NCBI GenBank assembly: GCA_050084515.1
Contig: CM114275.1
Span: 9,238,001-9,302,000 of the forward strand
Length of the DNA: 64,000 bases
Reading direction: 5' to 3'
From: Blasia pusilla
Lineage: Eukaryota > Marchantiophyta > Marchantiopsida > Blasiales
Both the position numbers and the translations under genes were made by a program. Shown piece by piece: positions 46,721-60,752 of the stretch (its first letter is position 1; each line of letters opens with the position of its first letter). A model generated the notes under the pieces. That model was not told the DNA's origin and did not search any database. It saw nothing but the letters and a program-made list of their open reading frames with translations.

Positions 46721-49700
46721 ATGAAATGTGGTTTGGAGAAAGCATGGGGATAACAAGAAAAAAAAAGTAGTGGAATCCGTCCAAAAGAAATTTAGATGGA
46801 GAGAAGAAGATTAGGAAACACCGAATTTATGATTGAAAGTTACTATAAGAAAAATATAAAAAACAATTGAAAATGAAAAGTGATCTATATGGTGTTGGAA
46901 GAGGTGGCTTAAGAATATGAATATCTAATGTCCTTAAGGAGATGGCAAACGTATGTAAGGAGTTGAAAGAACAAGGAAGACTTTTGGGAGGAATTGACCT
47001 AAAACAAACCCGTAAAAAAATAGATGCCTACAAAGAAGGAAGAACAATTAGAAAACCTACTTAACATGGAAAGAATGATCTTGTCAAGACGATCGAAACA
47101 AGCCCAAAAACGTCCAAAACCGACACACTAGAATAAAGTTATGAAAGAAATTGGAAACACCAAAAAAGAGGATGTGAAAAGTAAGTGAGCCACCGACCAA
47201 TGATTGCTATGAGGGAATGAGTTCGTAATGTTGGGCCCAGCCCATATCAGAAGATCCATAAAAACAAGAGGAATTCCTTAAATCGATGGTAACCTAGTAT
47301 CACTCTATAAGGAGAGCAATGTGTATGAAATTGCTTATAGGAATCTATGAGCACATTTAGGAAAGAAGGAGGTCCAAAGATCCCAAGAACTTTGGAAAAC
47401 TCAATCTTAAATGGAAAAAAGAAGGCCCCAAAGTTCAAGCTTGAGAAGATGAACACATTGGGCTTTAGATTGAAAAGATTGGATCACCATGGAAATAGAA
47501 AGAAGCAAAATTCTAGACGTCCCTCCACGTCCTCCGCCATAGTCCTCCTCCATCCCCCTATTCGGTCGATCACAAACGCAGAAGAAGAAAGAAGTGTTTT
47601 CAAATAACACTTCTTTATTTTGTTATTTGAAAATACTTCTTTGCTTGACATGTGGTAATTGGACAACAAGAAAATGATTTTCATTTTATAGATAATAACA
47701 AAATATTTCTCCTGTATGGGAAAAATAAATAAATTGTGTGTAACATGACTAATCTTTCATTTCCATACATGGCACATACTGCCCACTACTACATGTGAAA
47801 TAGAAGACATTTTTTTTTTTAAAATCTCAGGAGGAAAGGGTATTTTTTCTCATGAGGGAAAAGAAAGAAGAGACAAAGGTGTGCTCGATGGTAGAAGGTG
47901 TCAGTGATATGCGAGAAAAATATTCTTCTTATATGATAGGAAAACCTCTCTTGTTTTAGAATAATAGTTTATGTGAGAGGGTTCGACGTATCCTATTTGG
48001 ATTTTAGATGATGGGATTTTTTATTACCTTTTCCAATACTTTGTGCCCCCATCAATTTTCCTACTTCCTTTGTTCCTCTTGCTCCTTCCCCATCGGTTTC
48101 GCTTTCCTTCAGTGTAGTGAAAGGAAAGCCAAAGTGAAAGTTTGTATAAAAGGTTTGCTTAAGGTGACATCGAGCATAAGACATCCTTGTGAGAGGATTC
48201 TAATAAACCTTCTTTTAATACTACAACAAATATATCATAGGAAAGAGGACGATGTGTCTCGATGTCTTAGCAAGATAATCCAGTTTTTTATATTAACTAA
48301 GTTTGAAATAAAAAGAAAGACATGTGGCGTTCATTGAGATTTTTTGAGAGCATACACATCTCTACAAAACATATATCATTGTCACCATCTACACATACAT
48401 AAACATGAGATATCATACTCACTCATGGCATGTACCTACACAGACGATTGCGTATCAAAACATCTCTTAATAATCTCAATGAAGATAAAATCTCTCATAC
48501 ACTTTGTGTGTCTCTCATGTTAAACTATATCCACTCTCATAGTGAAAGGTTTGGATTACTCACAAGGCAATGAGAACCATAGCTCAGTTGGATCATGAAA
48601 GAAGGCATAACAAAAGGAGAATGAGCTTCCAAACCCATTCTCCTTCCCTCTTTCCATTCTCTCATCTTGTCAACATGTGTACATATGTCACTTTCTTGGC
48701 TCTTAACATGTAATAGTGGATAAAGGTTAACTTCTTGAAATGGAAAGTCAACTATTCTCACAATATGAACTTACAAAAAAAAGTTCCTTAATATGGCTCC
48801 TAGTAAGTCCAATACATAAGGAAACATGCTCTCTCAAGTTATCTTAGTCATTATCACATTATGTCATTATCCTAGTCTATCTTCCCTGAGATGATCTCCC
48901 AAAGTGATGCGAAGGACAATCAACGCCTAACCATACAAGGCATCAAACTCCTCACCAAATTTTTTACCAAATGTGTCAATACCTCCGTTAGCGCATCATA
49001 CAAAGTCAACTATCACTATAGGAATGCATACATTACTCCCTTACTTTCTTTATCAAATAATACAACCAACTCTATCCACTTCTATAAATACTCAACTATC
49101 ATCAAAATGTAATGATTGTGAAAATTTGTCATAGATGATGGCTCTCTAGAATCCAAACTCCATCTATAGCATAAATCTATGATCGATAATGGATGCAAAT
49201 ATGGAGTTGGAGCATTGAACAATGTTCGAACTTGATCACACACCTTGTATATGATAAAAAAAAACTATTGTATATCCATCTATTAGCATGCCCTACTACC
49301 AATAGTATACTTGGAGCAAGTTTAATGTCTGATTTACTCTAAGTTGTCCAAAGTTTCCTTAAGATAGGCACGTACATCAATATATCCTTGAGCACCTAAA
49401 ATAATTTATTTGGCTCATTCCTCCACTGCTACTTATGATCCATCTTGGTGAGCAATATTAAGGGCTTCTTGACCATATTAACGAATCTTCAGTAATTTTT
49501 TTCCAATCCCATGAATGCATGAACTCGAGTTAAGTCTATATGGCATATGATACATGAGATAATATCTACCTTTTGTCTCATAAATACCAAAGCCATTCGA
49601 GTATGTGGTATAACCCAATTATTCAATCCCATATTAAAAAAATGCGCACTTTCTTGGATGTATCTTAATCCCGTGTAACTTCAGGGGATAAAACAAAATG

Positions 49701-49721
49701 CGGTTCTCTCCAACAAAATGA
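46721..49721. other. AT-rich intergenic region, no supported gene
   Basis: Contains the presumed 5' part of the LINE just upstream of its ATG. Beyond that, short open frames only. None shows a recognisable domain or splice structure. Confidence 0.5.
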
Positions 49722-49951
49722 GCAACCTGTCGGCTTCCGACGGGTTGCTCATAGGCAAAGAATCCTCTTAGAGTTATTAAAAACCCGTCGAAGTCCCACA
49801 GGTTGTTGTTCTGTCATGCCAATAGGCCAAGTTCCGACGGGTTGCTAATTAGTGGGGACTAGTACGACGGGTTGAAAAGCAATCCGTCGAACTCTGACAG
49901 GTTGCTCTTTGTCTAGCCAAATGAGCAACCCGTCGGGTCCCGATAGATTGC
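49722..49951. repeat. Cluster 1 of a dispersed 27-bp palindrome
   Basis: Six 27-bp units at 49722-49748, 49780-49806, 49819-49845, 49849-49875, 49879-49905 and 49925-49951. The consensus is GCAACCYGTCGG, a 3-base loop, then CCGACGGGTTGC. The best copies pair over 12 bp with at most one G:T mismatch. Others keep the right arm and have a decayed left arm. Centre spacing is 30-58 bp. Confidence 0.85.
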
Positions 49952-51035
49952 ACATTATGTTACTTTATGGTAAGTAGACCAGCGGTCTAGTACTCTTTTT
50001 TTTTTGCTGACATTATTTTCCACCTGCTTGTTCACAGATGGACCATTCATTTGTCTACTGCTTTGTAAAGCATAACTTCTAGGTGTTCCAGATCCCGGAT
50101 CCAATAGATCCATGCTCCGATGGCTACAACTTGGATAGTCTCTACAATCCCCCCCCCCCCTTCCCCGGGGAATTTTGGTGCATGAAGGGACCCCCTTACT
50201 TGGAGGAAGGGAGAAGTCACATGCCTTGATGCAAACGCTCATGGAGCTCTGCTCGAGGTCGGGTGACTTGATCTTTGACTTAGTGGCCTATCAAGGTCAA
50301 GTATCATAGGCGCCTAGCAGAGTTGCAGGAACATTCTTTGCCTTGAAGGAAGGCCATAAATTTTTGACCTTTGCAAAGAGGCAAAGGCAAATTACGAGAG
50401 GCTAGTGGGAGTATACAACTCGCCTCCAAAGCCAACTACTCCAGCTCCAAAGCCACCATTGATAGTGACACCATCGTCACTTCCTAGAATTCAAAAATCA
50501 AGAGGGCAAAGCCGACAGTAATCTTGGAAGAGCTCTCGTACAATTACAAGTGAGTTCAAAGATTAGTCGGAGCCACCTTGACTGAAGCATTTTGGAGTTG
50601 GGATTTACTAGTTTCGAAGGGTGGAGCAGATATTAATACTAGATGGGTGTCACCTTGTACAGCATACAAGATTTACTATCGAGGAAGGCGTTGGGAATCA
50701 AATCATCTTACATGGGACTGTTATGGTATACCTAGGGGAGGCCCAAGGCTCTCGAATTCCCCAACATTTACAATCCCTGTCTACAATCGGCCAGAGGAGC
50801 CACTTGTATTCCAAGACATTCCTTTTGGACAATAACCTATGAGAATTAGGAGTAAATTTGTAGATGATGAGGCTGAAAAAATCATAGACTAGATCAAATG
50901 TATATTTCCGAGCTTCACTCGGATGTAATAAAGGACAAGAAGTTTTTGCACCATGATGGTTTTTGTAAACTTTTGCTGAATTGTTGTTCGTTCTTGTCGA
51001 TTGTGTTGGTCTATCTACTCAATGTTGTTTATTTT
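49952..51035. other. Spacer between palindrome clusters with decayed open frames
   Basis: Holds a run of 12 C at 50149-50160 and a short open frame at 50578-50835 (segments WVSPCTAYKIYYRGRRW and PTFTIPVYNRPEEPLVF) that I do not recognise. A Pro-rich frame lies upstream (KPTTPAPKPPLIVTPSSLP near 50440). These look like remnants of one broken coding region, possibly of the element that owns the flanking palindromes. Confidence 0.4.
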
Positions 51036-52366
51036 GCAACCCGTCGGATTCTAACGCGTTGCAAACCAAGGAACCAGGGAGTGTCGGATTACGATCTGGT
51101 TGAAAATTGGGGTTGTGATTTGCAACCATGAAAATGAGGGACTAGTGAGCGAGTTTGGAATTTCTCAAATTCTGACAAGTTGTAGTTCATGGACAAGGTT
51201 TGCAACCCGTCGGAAATCGATGGGTTGCAAACCAAGAACTAAGTTTGTGACATGTGGAATCCGGAGAAGTTGCAAACTAATGACTGCATGATATTACAAC
51301 CCGTCGGTTTCCAATAGGTTGTTTGTCTGCAAGTAGCGAGTGGAGTTGAAATTTTTTCTTCTTTGGGGCATGTGTGTACTATTTTCATGATTGTTTTGAA
51401 TGGTGTGTGATTTTGTTTCTGTGAACCCGTCACACGGCGATAGGTTGGAAGCCAAAAACAGAACTTGGATGACTCCAGATGTATGCACAAATTGCCGCGT
51501 CTTGACGAAGTTACTACCGAGACTCTCTTGCAACCTTTTTTTAAACCCCATTTTCTGTCATCCATTCGTGCAACTTGTCGGATTCCAACATGTTGGCTGC
51601 TTGAGTGATTTTCTTTTCCTGTTAGTCCAACTTTTCAGGCATTCAGGCAAGCTTCTTCACTTTCGCCTCGTTCCCCCATTATCTTCACACCATTCTTCTC
51701 TAACACATTATTTATGAGATGTGTTGGATTCCTACTACGTGTCAGATTCCGACAGGTTGCATGACTCAGGTTGATTTCCTCATGATCATTTCATTGTTTG
51801 GGTTTTCTATTCTTCATTTGGCTCTTCTACATCTTCCACTTTTGACGTCCTCCTGTCCACTCCTGAACTCTACAACAAAACCAGCCCAACTTCTCCATGT
51901 ATGCCTACACTAAGGTGACTCTAGGAACATCTTCTTGATTGATGCCACGTCTTGCAATAAGTATGATTCAAAGAGGTTGCACAAGTTCGAAGTTCTCAGA
52001 GGAAACCCTTATCAATAAGTTTGTCTTTTTTTTCTTTATCTTGCAACCTGTCGGATTCCGATGGGTTGGAAGCGCAACACAAAAAAGACAGTGCTTGCAA
52101 GCTGTCGGATTTTTACAGGTTGCAAGCGCTTTTACTGAAAAAAAATTCGTTTGCACCATGGACTTATCATATCTTCCAACATGTCGGATTCTGATGGGTT
52201 GCAAGGAAAAACGGAACCACTTGTCAAGATCCTTCTCCAAATGGATGTGAAGTTTCCAAAATTTTGGAAGATGGCATGCCTAGGAAGAATGCTAATATCG
52301 TTTGCTCTTGGTCCCCCATTTTCTTCAAAGCATACTTCTGGAATATCTGATTTTCTAAGAGGTTGC
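51036..52366. repeat. Cluster 2 of the dispersed 27-bp palindrome
   Basis: Clear or degenerate 27-bp units at 51036-51062, 51202-51228, 51247-51273, 51296-51322, 51422-51448, 51570-51596, 51734-51760, 51954-51980, 52043-52069, 52097-52123, 52176-52202 and 52340-52366, with a weaker one near 51076-51102. The arms are the same as in cluster 1. Centre spacing varies from about 45 to 220 bp, and the intervening DNA is not repeated. Every unit is 27 bp, so the palindrome itself, not a larger unit, is what is conserved. Confidence 0.85.
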
Positions 52367-53440
52367 AAGCTTAGGTATTGTAATTCCCTTGCAAAAATGA
52401 AATCTTAACACTGTCATTTTTCAAAATTTATTACCATAATTTTCAATTCATTTTTCACAACTCCCAGCCTCGTTTCCTTCATTGTAGTCCCATCAGAATC
52501 ACAAGTCTGCCATGATTGGTTGTTAGATTTTCACGAAGTGTTGGGGATGAGGGTGGGAGTCTTGGATAAAGATCCCACTGTGGTGCACTTCTTACTCTCT
52601 TCGAAAAAATTCTTTCATTTGAAGTCGGGAAGAAACCTCAAAAATTGAAGAAAGTTTTGAAGAGAGTTTAAGGATTTGGCCCTATTTTTTGGAGAGAGAC
52701 TCTCCTCTCTTATCCTCTCCTGTCATAATACCAACCCTTGAGAGTGCACACCATCGAGAGCTTGTTGTTATGAGAGATTTGATCGATTTAATTGGAGATA
52801 TTTTGGTACTTCTCCTCTCGTTGTGTATATTCCATGAGTAAGCATGGGATCGTGTGTGTTTTTGTGTATGTTTGATGATAGCGATGTATGTTGTATAGCG
52901 ATGTGTATGCGCATGACATTGTCGACAACATCAATGATCGTTTGCGGAAAATTTTCTTCACCATTGTTGATCGGAAGGTAGGCACTAAGGATCATTGATT
53001 TTGTAACTTGAGGTTGTCATCACCTTTTATGCGACTACTAGCGGCCGTTGAGTACCAGCAGCGATGACCAAGGGTCGAGAGTGAGTTGCAAATCTTTGTT
53101 CTACACTGTTGACATCGAAAGGACCAATGCAGTTGTGCCATTATCGACGGTCACATACCGATTATTTGCAAGTACCTTCTAGTGCTGGCAAGTGACCTCT
53201 TCATTAATGGGGTTTGAGCTTTTGTTCCGCTCTGCTATATCTTGAGGTTGAGGCCGTTTGGTGACGATCAAGTACTTGACGCCCGTAGCTGCAACGCGCC
53301 ACTGATTTTTGTGTCGTGCCTCTCGTGGCCGTACCGCACCGTATGTATTGCAGAGCCACACTATCACTAGGGAGCAGAGTGTATATTGCTAGTAAGGCAG
53401 GTATGTTGTTTAGAGCCACATCCCATTCTTGAGTGTCATG
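52367..53440. other. Spacer without a supported gene
   Basis: Mixed AT-rich sequence. Nothing recognised on either strand. Confidence 0.45.
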
Positions 53441-55117
53441 CCATTTGTAGTTGTTCCATGCCGCTGGTGCAGCACCGTATCGCCAAACCTGTACATGAAT
53501 ATCCTAATGCGGATGATGGAGGGTTTGGTGATCAAGATCCTCCTCATTGTGGGAAGAAATTGTTAAACCCATTAGATAGAGCAAACCATCCAATTATGTT
53601 AGGTCCTTACATAACGGCTTTAGAACAAGTAGAATATCTACAATCTTTATCCAAACAAGCAACATCATCTAACATTTGATGATACAAGAAGAAGGGACAG
53701 ACATAATTGGGCCTTTGCCCAAAGAGTTGCAAGTAAAGGAGTGCAAGCTTGTCTTCATGACTTGCAAACACATGAAGATGCTCTGCAAGAGAGAACTTTG
53801 GGTACAGAGATAATCAATCAATATGTGCTGATTTCATTGATATATTTTTCCCATGATTTTCTGAAACATGATTTGTGGACTTTAATCATACATATGCTCT
53901 GTTGAAAAATCACATCATTCCTACGACTATGGGGGTTGTGGTTGAAGTTACATAGTGATACATATTTTGAAAAGAACATGATTAGTCTGCAAGCATTTCA
54001 TGATGTGAATATGTCATGTCACTATGTTGTGCAATTGATTTGTCTCTTTAGAGACAAATATCCCTCCCTTCCTGTTCCTCTTCATAAAAAAAGATCAATT
54101 TTTTGTGAAATCTTCTTTTCTTAAGTCGAAGGATGGCGGGTCATGAGTGGAATTATGATTTTTGAGTCATTTATGGATTCAATCTCAAGTTTAAACAGAA
54201 TTGCTATATTAGAGTCTGGTGCAAAAGGGTTGAAATTGGAGGCTCACAAGAAAATGGAAGCATATTTGGCATGACTCATATCCTCTCCTTCCATGCTAGT
54301 TACCAATGCTTTTGGAGGATTACAGTTGTATTGCCATAGATGAACTTCTTGTGGATGCCTTTAAGCGCGGTTTGTGGGAGGCTCAAAATATTTGCATAAG
54401 ATTAGAGATGAATCCACATACATCAGAGATTGATACAAGATGATTAATACACCTTGGGTGATAGAAACCCAAATTTGGAAGAAAGATGTTATTTCCATCT
54501 GGAACATGGAAATTGATCTTCATGAAGAGGTGGAACCAGAAGACAAAGTTACACCTCTTCGGGATTCAGACCTTGGGAGATCAAGATTTCCTCCTAGGAC
54601 TGAAGATAGAAATGGAGACGACTTGGACCTCATTGATAATGCATTGTGGAACACGAGTGATACTAGTCCTACTTTACCTAGAGTTTATATGCTAGATGAT
54701 GGATTGAATGATATAGATGTTGTTGGGAATGAAGTTCGTCATGTTTTTGAGGAATTCATGTCTACAGAACTTCATGGTAGGCACGAGAGAATCAACAAAG
54801 TAACTCCTATAGTAACATTTGAGGGGAGTCAGATATACAAGTCTAGTCTTGTTAGTCTACTTGTGGGAAATCCTTCTCTTCCAAAAGATAGATTGAAAAG
54901 GGTCCAGCATATAGGGAAGGTGAGGGAATATATTCACTATAATAGTATCATGGAGAATATAGATGATAAAAGTGAGAAGATTATTCTCGATATTGGATCT
55001 AATGTTGCTATTAGATTTGTATCATGTCCAAGTGTTCTTCAACCATGCAAGTCCACTCGAGCATCATTGGCTGCAAACAAAGTGAGAGGAAAAGGAAAAG
55101 GAAAAGGCAAGATATGA
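53441..55117 (+). pseudogene. Decayed unrecognised protein-coding region
   Basis: A series of open stretches on the plus strand reads as one protein broken by about three frame changes and several stops. Successive segments are: HPIMLGPYITALEQVEYLQS (to 53679); after a +1 shift, RHNWAFAQRVASKGVQACLH, LQERTLGTEIINQYVLIS and KLHSDTYFEKNMISLQAFHD; CIAIDELLVDAFKRGLWEAQ near 54325; then a 226-codon open frame 54440-55117 ending in a Lys/Gly tail (KVRGKGKGKGKI). I recognise no domain. Length and decay pattern fit an old mobile-element or host pseudogene. Introns cannot be ruled out as the cause of some breaks. Confidence 0.4.
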
Positions 55118-58100
55118 AGGCCTAGAGACATTAACAAGGCATCTATTTTGAGTGGATGTGATTAAATAATTTGGATAGGAAGAGTTCGGAAAATTAGGAG
55201 GAAATATGGAGCCAAGTTTGCTCGATCTAGACATGAAGTGGATTTGTTAAGTAGACAAGTTCCTCTAAATGAAAGTGGTCAATTTGTATGCCAAGTCATA
55301 TATAATTGGTAAAAGCCAGTAGGCAATAGCAAGAATAAGTTTAAATATAATGAGGTAGATACTAGATGGATTGATAGTAAGATGGTAGTGAGCTTGGTGG
55401 GGGAAGTAGGGGTGGTTTAATAGGGTCTCTGCCCTTCCCAATCTCGTAACTAGTTAGTCCAGGATCAATGGGTCATTCTCAACCTCTTGGGGTCAACGTC
55501 AATCTCCCCATGTGTGTCATGTGGATACTCTTTGCTCCATTACAAAAGATATAATAGTTTTCGTGCACATGCACATCAATCCCCAATGTACTTTATTGTC
55601 TCCATCCATGCACACATAAACACAATGCATAATATCCATCTATGGGATCTATATACATAGTCAATCATGTACCATAATATTTGTAAATCTCCCTCCTCTT
55701 CCCACTTTCTCTAGCTTTCCTTCCCTTAGATACTAGTTAGGTCCTTCTAATTCCAAAGAGTTTTCTACTCATATCTACCATAATATTAACAAAGGAAAGG
55801 TTGAGTGCTCATATAACCCCATTGTTAATCTCTCTCTTCTCATTCATAGCACTAATGTAAGTCTAAATGTATAACTACCTACTCTTTGTACATTTAAGAT
55901 CATCCATCGTCCCCAAGGAACACAAGAGAAAGGGGAGGTTAAGACATGTCATGTGCCACCCTCTCAAGCATCCATCCCATATTAACATGGTGATTTTATC
56001 TTAAGTAGATCCACTTAACTTACAACATAGCCCTACACGGGCTAGTGCCAAGCTTTGTTTAATTTTTCCATCAATATTTAGATAACACTAAGTTACATAA
56101 TTGGTCCTTTCAAGTCATGCCATGACTTTCCTTATAATAATATAACACTAGATGGCTACATCTCACGCACCCTCAAAATAATATATTTTGCTATAATTGC
56201 CAACATCATAAGTGTTGTCTATTGCATATAAATAATCTCTTTGATAAAATCTCCAAATTGTTGGTCGATAGCCTTCTTCCCAAAATAGTTACACACCTCC
56301 ATGCATCATAATGATATAGAAACATCAAAGTTCTCACACACCATACTTATGGCTTTCTGAAATATCTTGCCCCACAAATAACATGTTTGTATTGATATAT
56401 CAAGGTCATCGAGATTCAATAACTCATCAGAATCTCAAAAGATGGTTGTAGGTAAGTCAAAATCTAATCTATAACATAGAAAATAAGATGAAATGGATTC
56501 CTACCTAGTATATCTATATCCCATCGCCAACCACGAGATCGAAGCACAGGTCCCAATCCCCTTTATGAACTCTTTACAAGTCATACTTGTGCAAACCCCT
56601 CCACATTATCTAGTTCATGGATATCTTGGCCATCTAAAGTTTTCCTACTGCTCTCTAGATCTAAGGACTCTTCATATGACCTCGTCATCGAAGTCAATGT
56701 TAGGTGGGTCTCTATGACAAAAAAAAAGCCAAAAGGCCCATACGTGCCATATAGGCACCATACTCTCATCACTCTAATATGAGCCTCTATTTTTGTAGGC
56801 AATATATTTTGTTTACGAGTCTATATTATTATTGGCGACCTTATATGTATTGACAAAAACAATACCAAGCTTGTAATTTTGTCATGTAATCCACATTTGA
56901 TATTTTGGGAAGGAAAAAAAATTGAATGGAAGAGGGAAATGATTTATTTAATTAAAACTAACTAATTATTTAATCAATGGGTATTATTTTGGTGGCAAGA
57001 ATGGAGTAGGTATTTTGGTGACAGGGATGAGTAGGTATTGTTTAAACTTTTATGGAAGGGTGGAATGGGATATTATTTAAATTTAATCGAGGGGTTGAGT
57101 TATTTAGAAGAGTTGAATGTTATAACTCCTCTAAGATTTAAGCAAGCGGAAATAATATTTAAATTTTGAAATGAAAAATATGAGTATTAAAAAAAACATT
57201 TTCGTTCGAAAGCACGACCATGATAACTAGTATTTATGAGTGATCGTATGTGTATAAATTGTTAGGTGACATATGGAGGATGTTGTTTTTGTAAATAATC
57301 AATCTACTGTGTTTAATAAGGCGATCGGAGGGGAGAAGTGGAATTGGAGGCACCTACTCTCCTTCCATGCATTTGGTCATATGCCTCCTCTCATAACCAT
57401 GAGGCTCCAAATTTAATGTATCCTCTTCAATATATTCATTCCTTGAAATAAGCCGTTCTAGGATATCAAGGAGTGGTATGATTGATCTTGCAAACATGTA
57501 TCTCCATATGGTGAGTGGCAAGGAGAGCTTGAGGGGGAGAGGGGCTCCTATCCTATACATCCTCACTCAAGTAGGGCATACTCCATTCCATATACAAAAT
57601 AACACTTAGTTAATTTCCATTAATATATACTAGACTGACCCGTAGTGAAGAAGAGGAGGAGGATTGGTCCTTTGATCACTTGTATATCCCAAATGTTATC
57701 CATAATCACAAATGACATCATCTTCAAATATCCTCCACATGCTTGGGAATGAGACACTTGCCATATTATAATTATGCATATTAATATAAATTTAGGAGGA
57801 AGTAGGTTAGAGTCACAAGTATTAGTCTTCATATATCCAAACTTAAAGCCATATATTCTTGCTTCACGATGATCATGGAATGTATGGTATGAAAAGACCT
57901 AGGAGGATTGAGTTCTCATACTACCATTTGATACCTCTAAAGAAACATGTGAGAATGGGGCTAGCCCAAGGATAGGCAAGGGAGTGAACTCTAAATCATA
58001 TTCAATTGTTTATAGTATTAGGATATGAATATGATCCTAATGTCACCCAACATGGCTTCACGTACAAGTGTCATTTATAATGAAGGATGTATAAAAAATA

Positions 58101-60752
58101 TATATAAAAGAGTTCCCACGTACCATATAGTATGTATAAATATAATCTTGAAACAATACTTATATTCAACCTTTTACTAAACCAATCACATAGAAAGGAA
58201 GGAAGTCAAAACATATATGATGAAAAATGCTTATAAGTGTGAGACAAAGTGTGGTCAACTTGATTGCACCACCTCATGTAGTTCCACCACTTAAGTGCAC
58301 CCATAGACATAATAATAGATATAAGGTACTATGGAGGAGGAAGCATGTAATATGTTGGGATGAGTTGTTTCTTTTTGGGCTCATTTCCATGCGAAGAAAG
58401 ATTGGCTTTCCGGTCTAATATTTGTATGTGGGAATTTGAAAACCTCCAAATCAAATATAGCAGATACTTTGCATGAGGCATGCTTTGCTATCTACAATGG
58501 AGGAGAGGGTGGCTAGTTGATAAATATTAGTTTATACTCAAACAATGCACATGCTAATGATGTAGAATTTGAACTACCCATCATAACCCTCAATTGAGCT
58601 CGAATTGGATTGACCCTCAAAGTCAACCTTGAACTTGAATGACCCCAAATTATTGAAGGATTAGTGTCAAAACTTAATTGGCTAAAAAAACCTGATGTCA
58701 AAAGGAAAGGTGTTAGAAAATAAAGAGGGCGCTCTCCCATAATATTTTAGATATAGAAGCACCAGACAAGATATAATAGAAGAAAATGAACACAAGAAGT
58801 CAACATAGTGTTAAATATGACAATCAACAACTAATATTGCAGGTAGGATTAACATTAAATTTTTTTGGAGGAGAAAAAGGATAATTTTTCCCTTAATATA
58901 ACATTGTGAGTTATATTTTTCGCTAAATACTCACTTGGTACTTGAAAGCTACTAGTACTTGCACGACATGAAGATTAGGCACATGCATAATAACTCATGG
59001 AGACTCGATTATGTATTACATGATATATCAAGGATGTTATGTCACAATTTTGTTCATAATACATATGATATATCCACTTTATGCATGGTTGATAGGCTTC
59101 CTTATGAGGTTCCACTTTCAAAAGTGATTTAGGATGGCATAATTTATTATTTTTTCAAGGTAGGTGTCTTGAATGGCACATATGACATATCTAGTGGTGT
59201 TACCAAGAACACGAGCTTCAACAAATGCAATTTCATCCCCATGCCCATCAATGCTTATTTTGACCGATCTAGGCATCCAACCAAACTAGAGTTACATAAG
59301 TTTCTTTGCCATGCATGTCGTGTAAGGTACATGTGAGTGTGACATATACAAGTTTGCATTGTATGGATAGATTAAAACTCTTCATCTTTTTGAATGATTT
59401 ACACAATAATTTAGGCAGAGTTTGTGGATAATGCAACATCTCTTATGAGTGGATGTAGTTATGTGTCAAAATGTTAACTACAAATAAAAAACGTTCAGTG
59501 AGGATAATCTCACAAGAGTTTGTGCATCTATGTCTAAATGTTATAAAGGAGTAGGAGGAATGGATATCAATTATTCCAATATCCAAGAGTCACGAAATCA
59601 TATGATAGTATCGAGTTCTACCAGGGGATTTTATACTAAAAGGCAATCATCGTAAAGAGAATGACTACCTGAAAATGTTACAATTTTGAATTTAGCATTG
59701 AAGATACGACCAATGTTACTTTGCATTGTGTAGCATTATGTGCTACATCCAAGTGAGGAGAAGAATGTGAAGGAAGACATTAGTATTCTTAGGGATGGAT
59801 CACACATCCTTATGGACAATATGCCTTTAATCGAAATCATAGTGTATGGTTGGAAGAAATAGAGGCATGTTGGGGAGGGTGCAAGTAGTCATCCAAAATT
59901 TTAACTTAAATATTGATTTTTTCTTTGACAAAGAGGAGAAGGATATTGAGGCATGGTCGATGTTGACCTAAACATGGAATGAGAAATATGTCCTTGTGGA
60001 GCACAACTAGATGCCCTAGAGTAGTTAGGGAGGAAGTTTAGAGAGGCGATACCAAGAGTGGTCTTATTAGCACTCGAAGAAAATACTTACATAATTAATT
60101 GGGTGGTGATAGTCTAACTCAGGTTGGGTGATGATTACACCTACAAATGAAAATCGCCTTGTAATTGAAATGAAAGTATTCTAAGAGTGAACTATTACAC
60201 AAAGGAAGCCTATATCTTTATCTCTATCTTCTGGTTTTATACCTTGGAAGAATTATAAAGGACCTCATACTCCTATTTGATTTACCCCACCATATCTTAC
60301 TACATTTTATTACTTTGTCTTATGGAGATGGATACCATGGTCAAACACGACATTAGAGGGAATACGAGTTCATTAAGATTAGCATTCCAATGAATTTTGT
60401 TCATTCACCATAAATTATTATATCAACGCCCTTGCAAAATCGATGTGTTAGATAGTTGTCAAATTTAAACTATAATTACTTTCACTTCAGATTTTGTTAT
60501 GCCAATACGCCAACCAATTAAATAAACTAGGTTATCCATTTTCTATTTTTAGTGCCAACATGCTTGTAATGAAAATTATGCACTAGTTGGATTCCTTGGG
60601 ACATAATTTAAATTCGTGCATAGCATGGGCTTACACTAGTATCATAGTAAAATATTCCATTCCAACATATGACACATGAAAAATATTTGTTTTATAATAT
60701 TAAAAACAATATATCATTATTATTGGAAAATACCATGTTCATTTGTTCACAT
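55118..60752. other. AT-rich DNA without a supported gene
   Basis: About 5.6 kb of strongly AT-rich sequence with only short open frames. TATATACTAGACTGACCCGT near 57626 resembles the ends of some plant rolling-circle (Helitron) elements, but I found no partner end. Nothing else is recognised. Confidence 0.45.

Noticed and set aside
49722-52366. CRISPR-like array
   Set aside because: Repeat spacing is irregular (about 30-220 bp), repeats are degenerate, and the DNA is clearly eukaryotic nuclear sequence without cas genes.
57600-57660. Helitron end (TATATACTAGACTGACCCGT)
   Set aside because: Only a loose resemblance, with no partner terminus, no RepHel coding region and no diagnostic 3' hairpin plus CTRR nearby.
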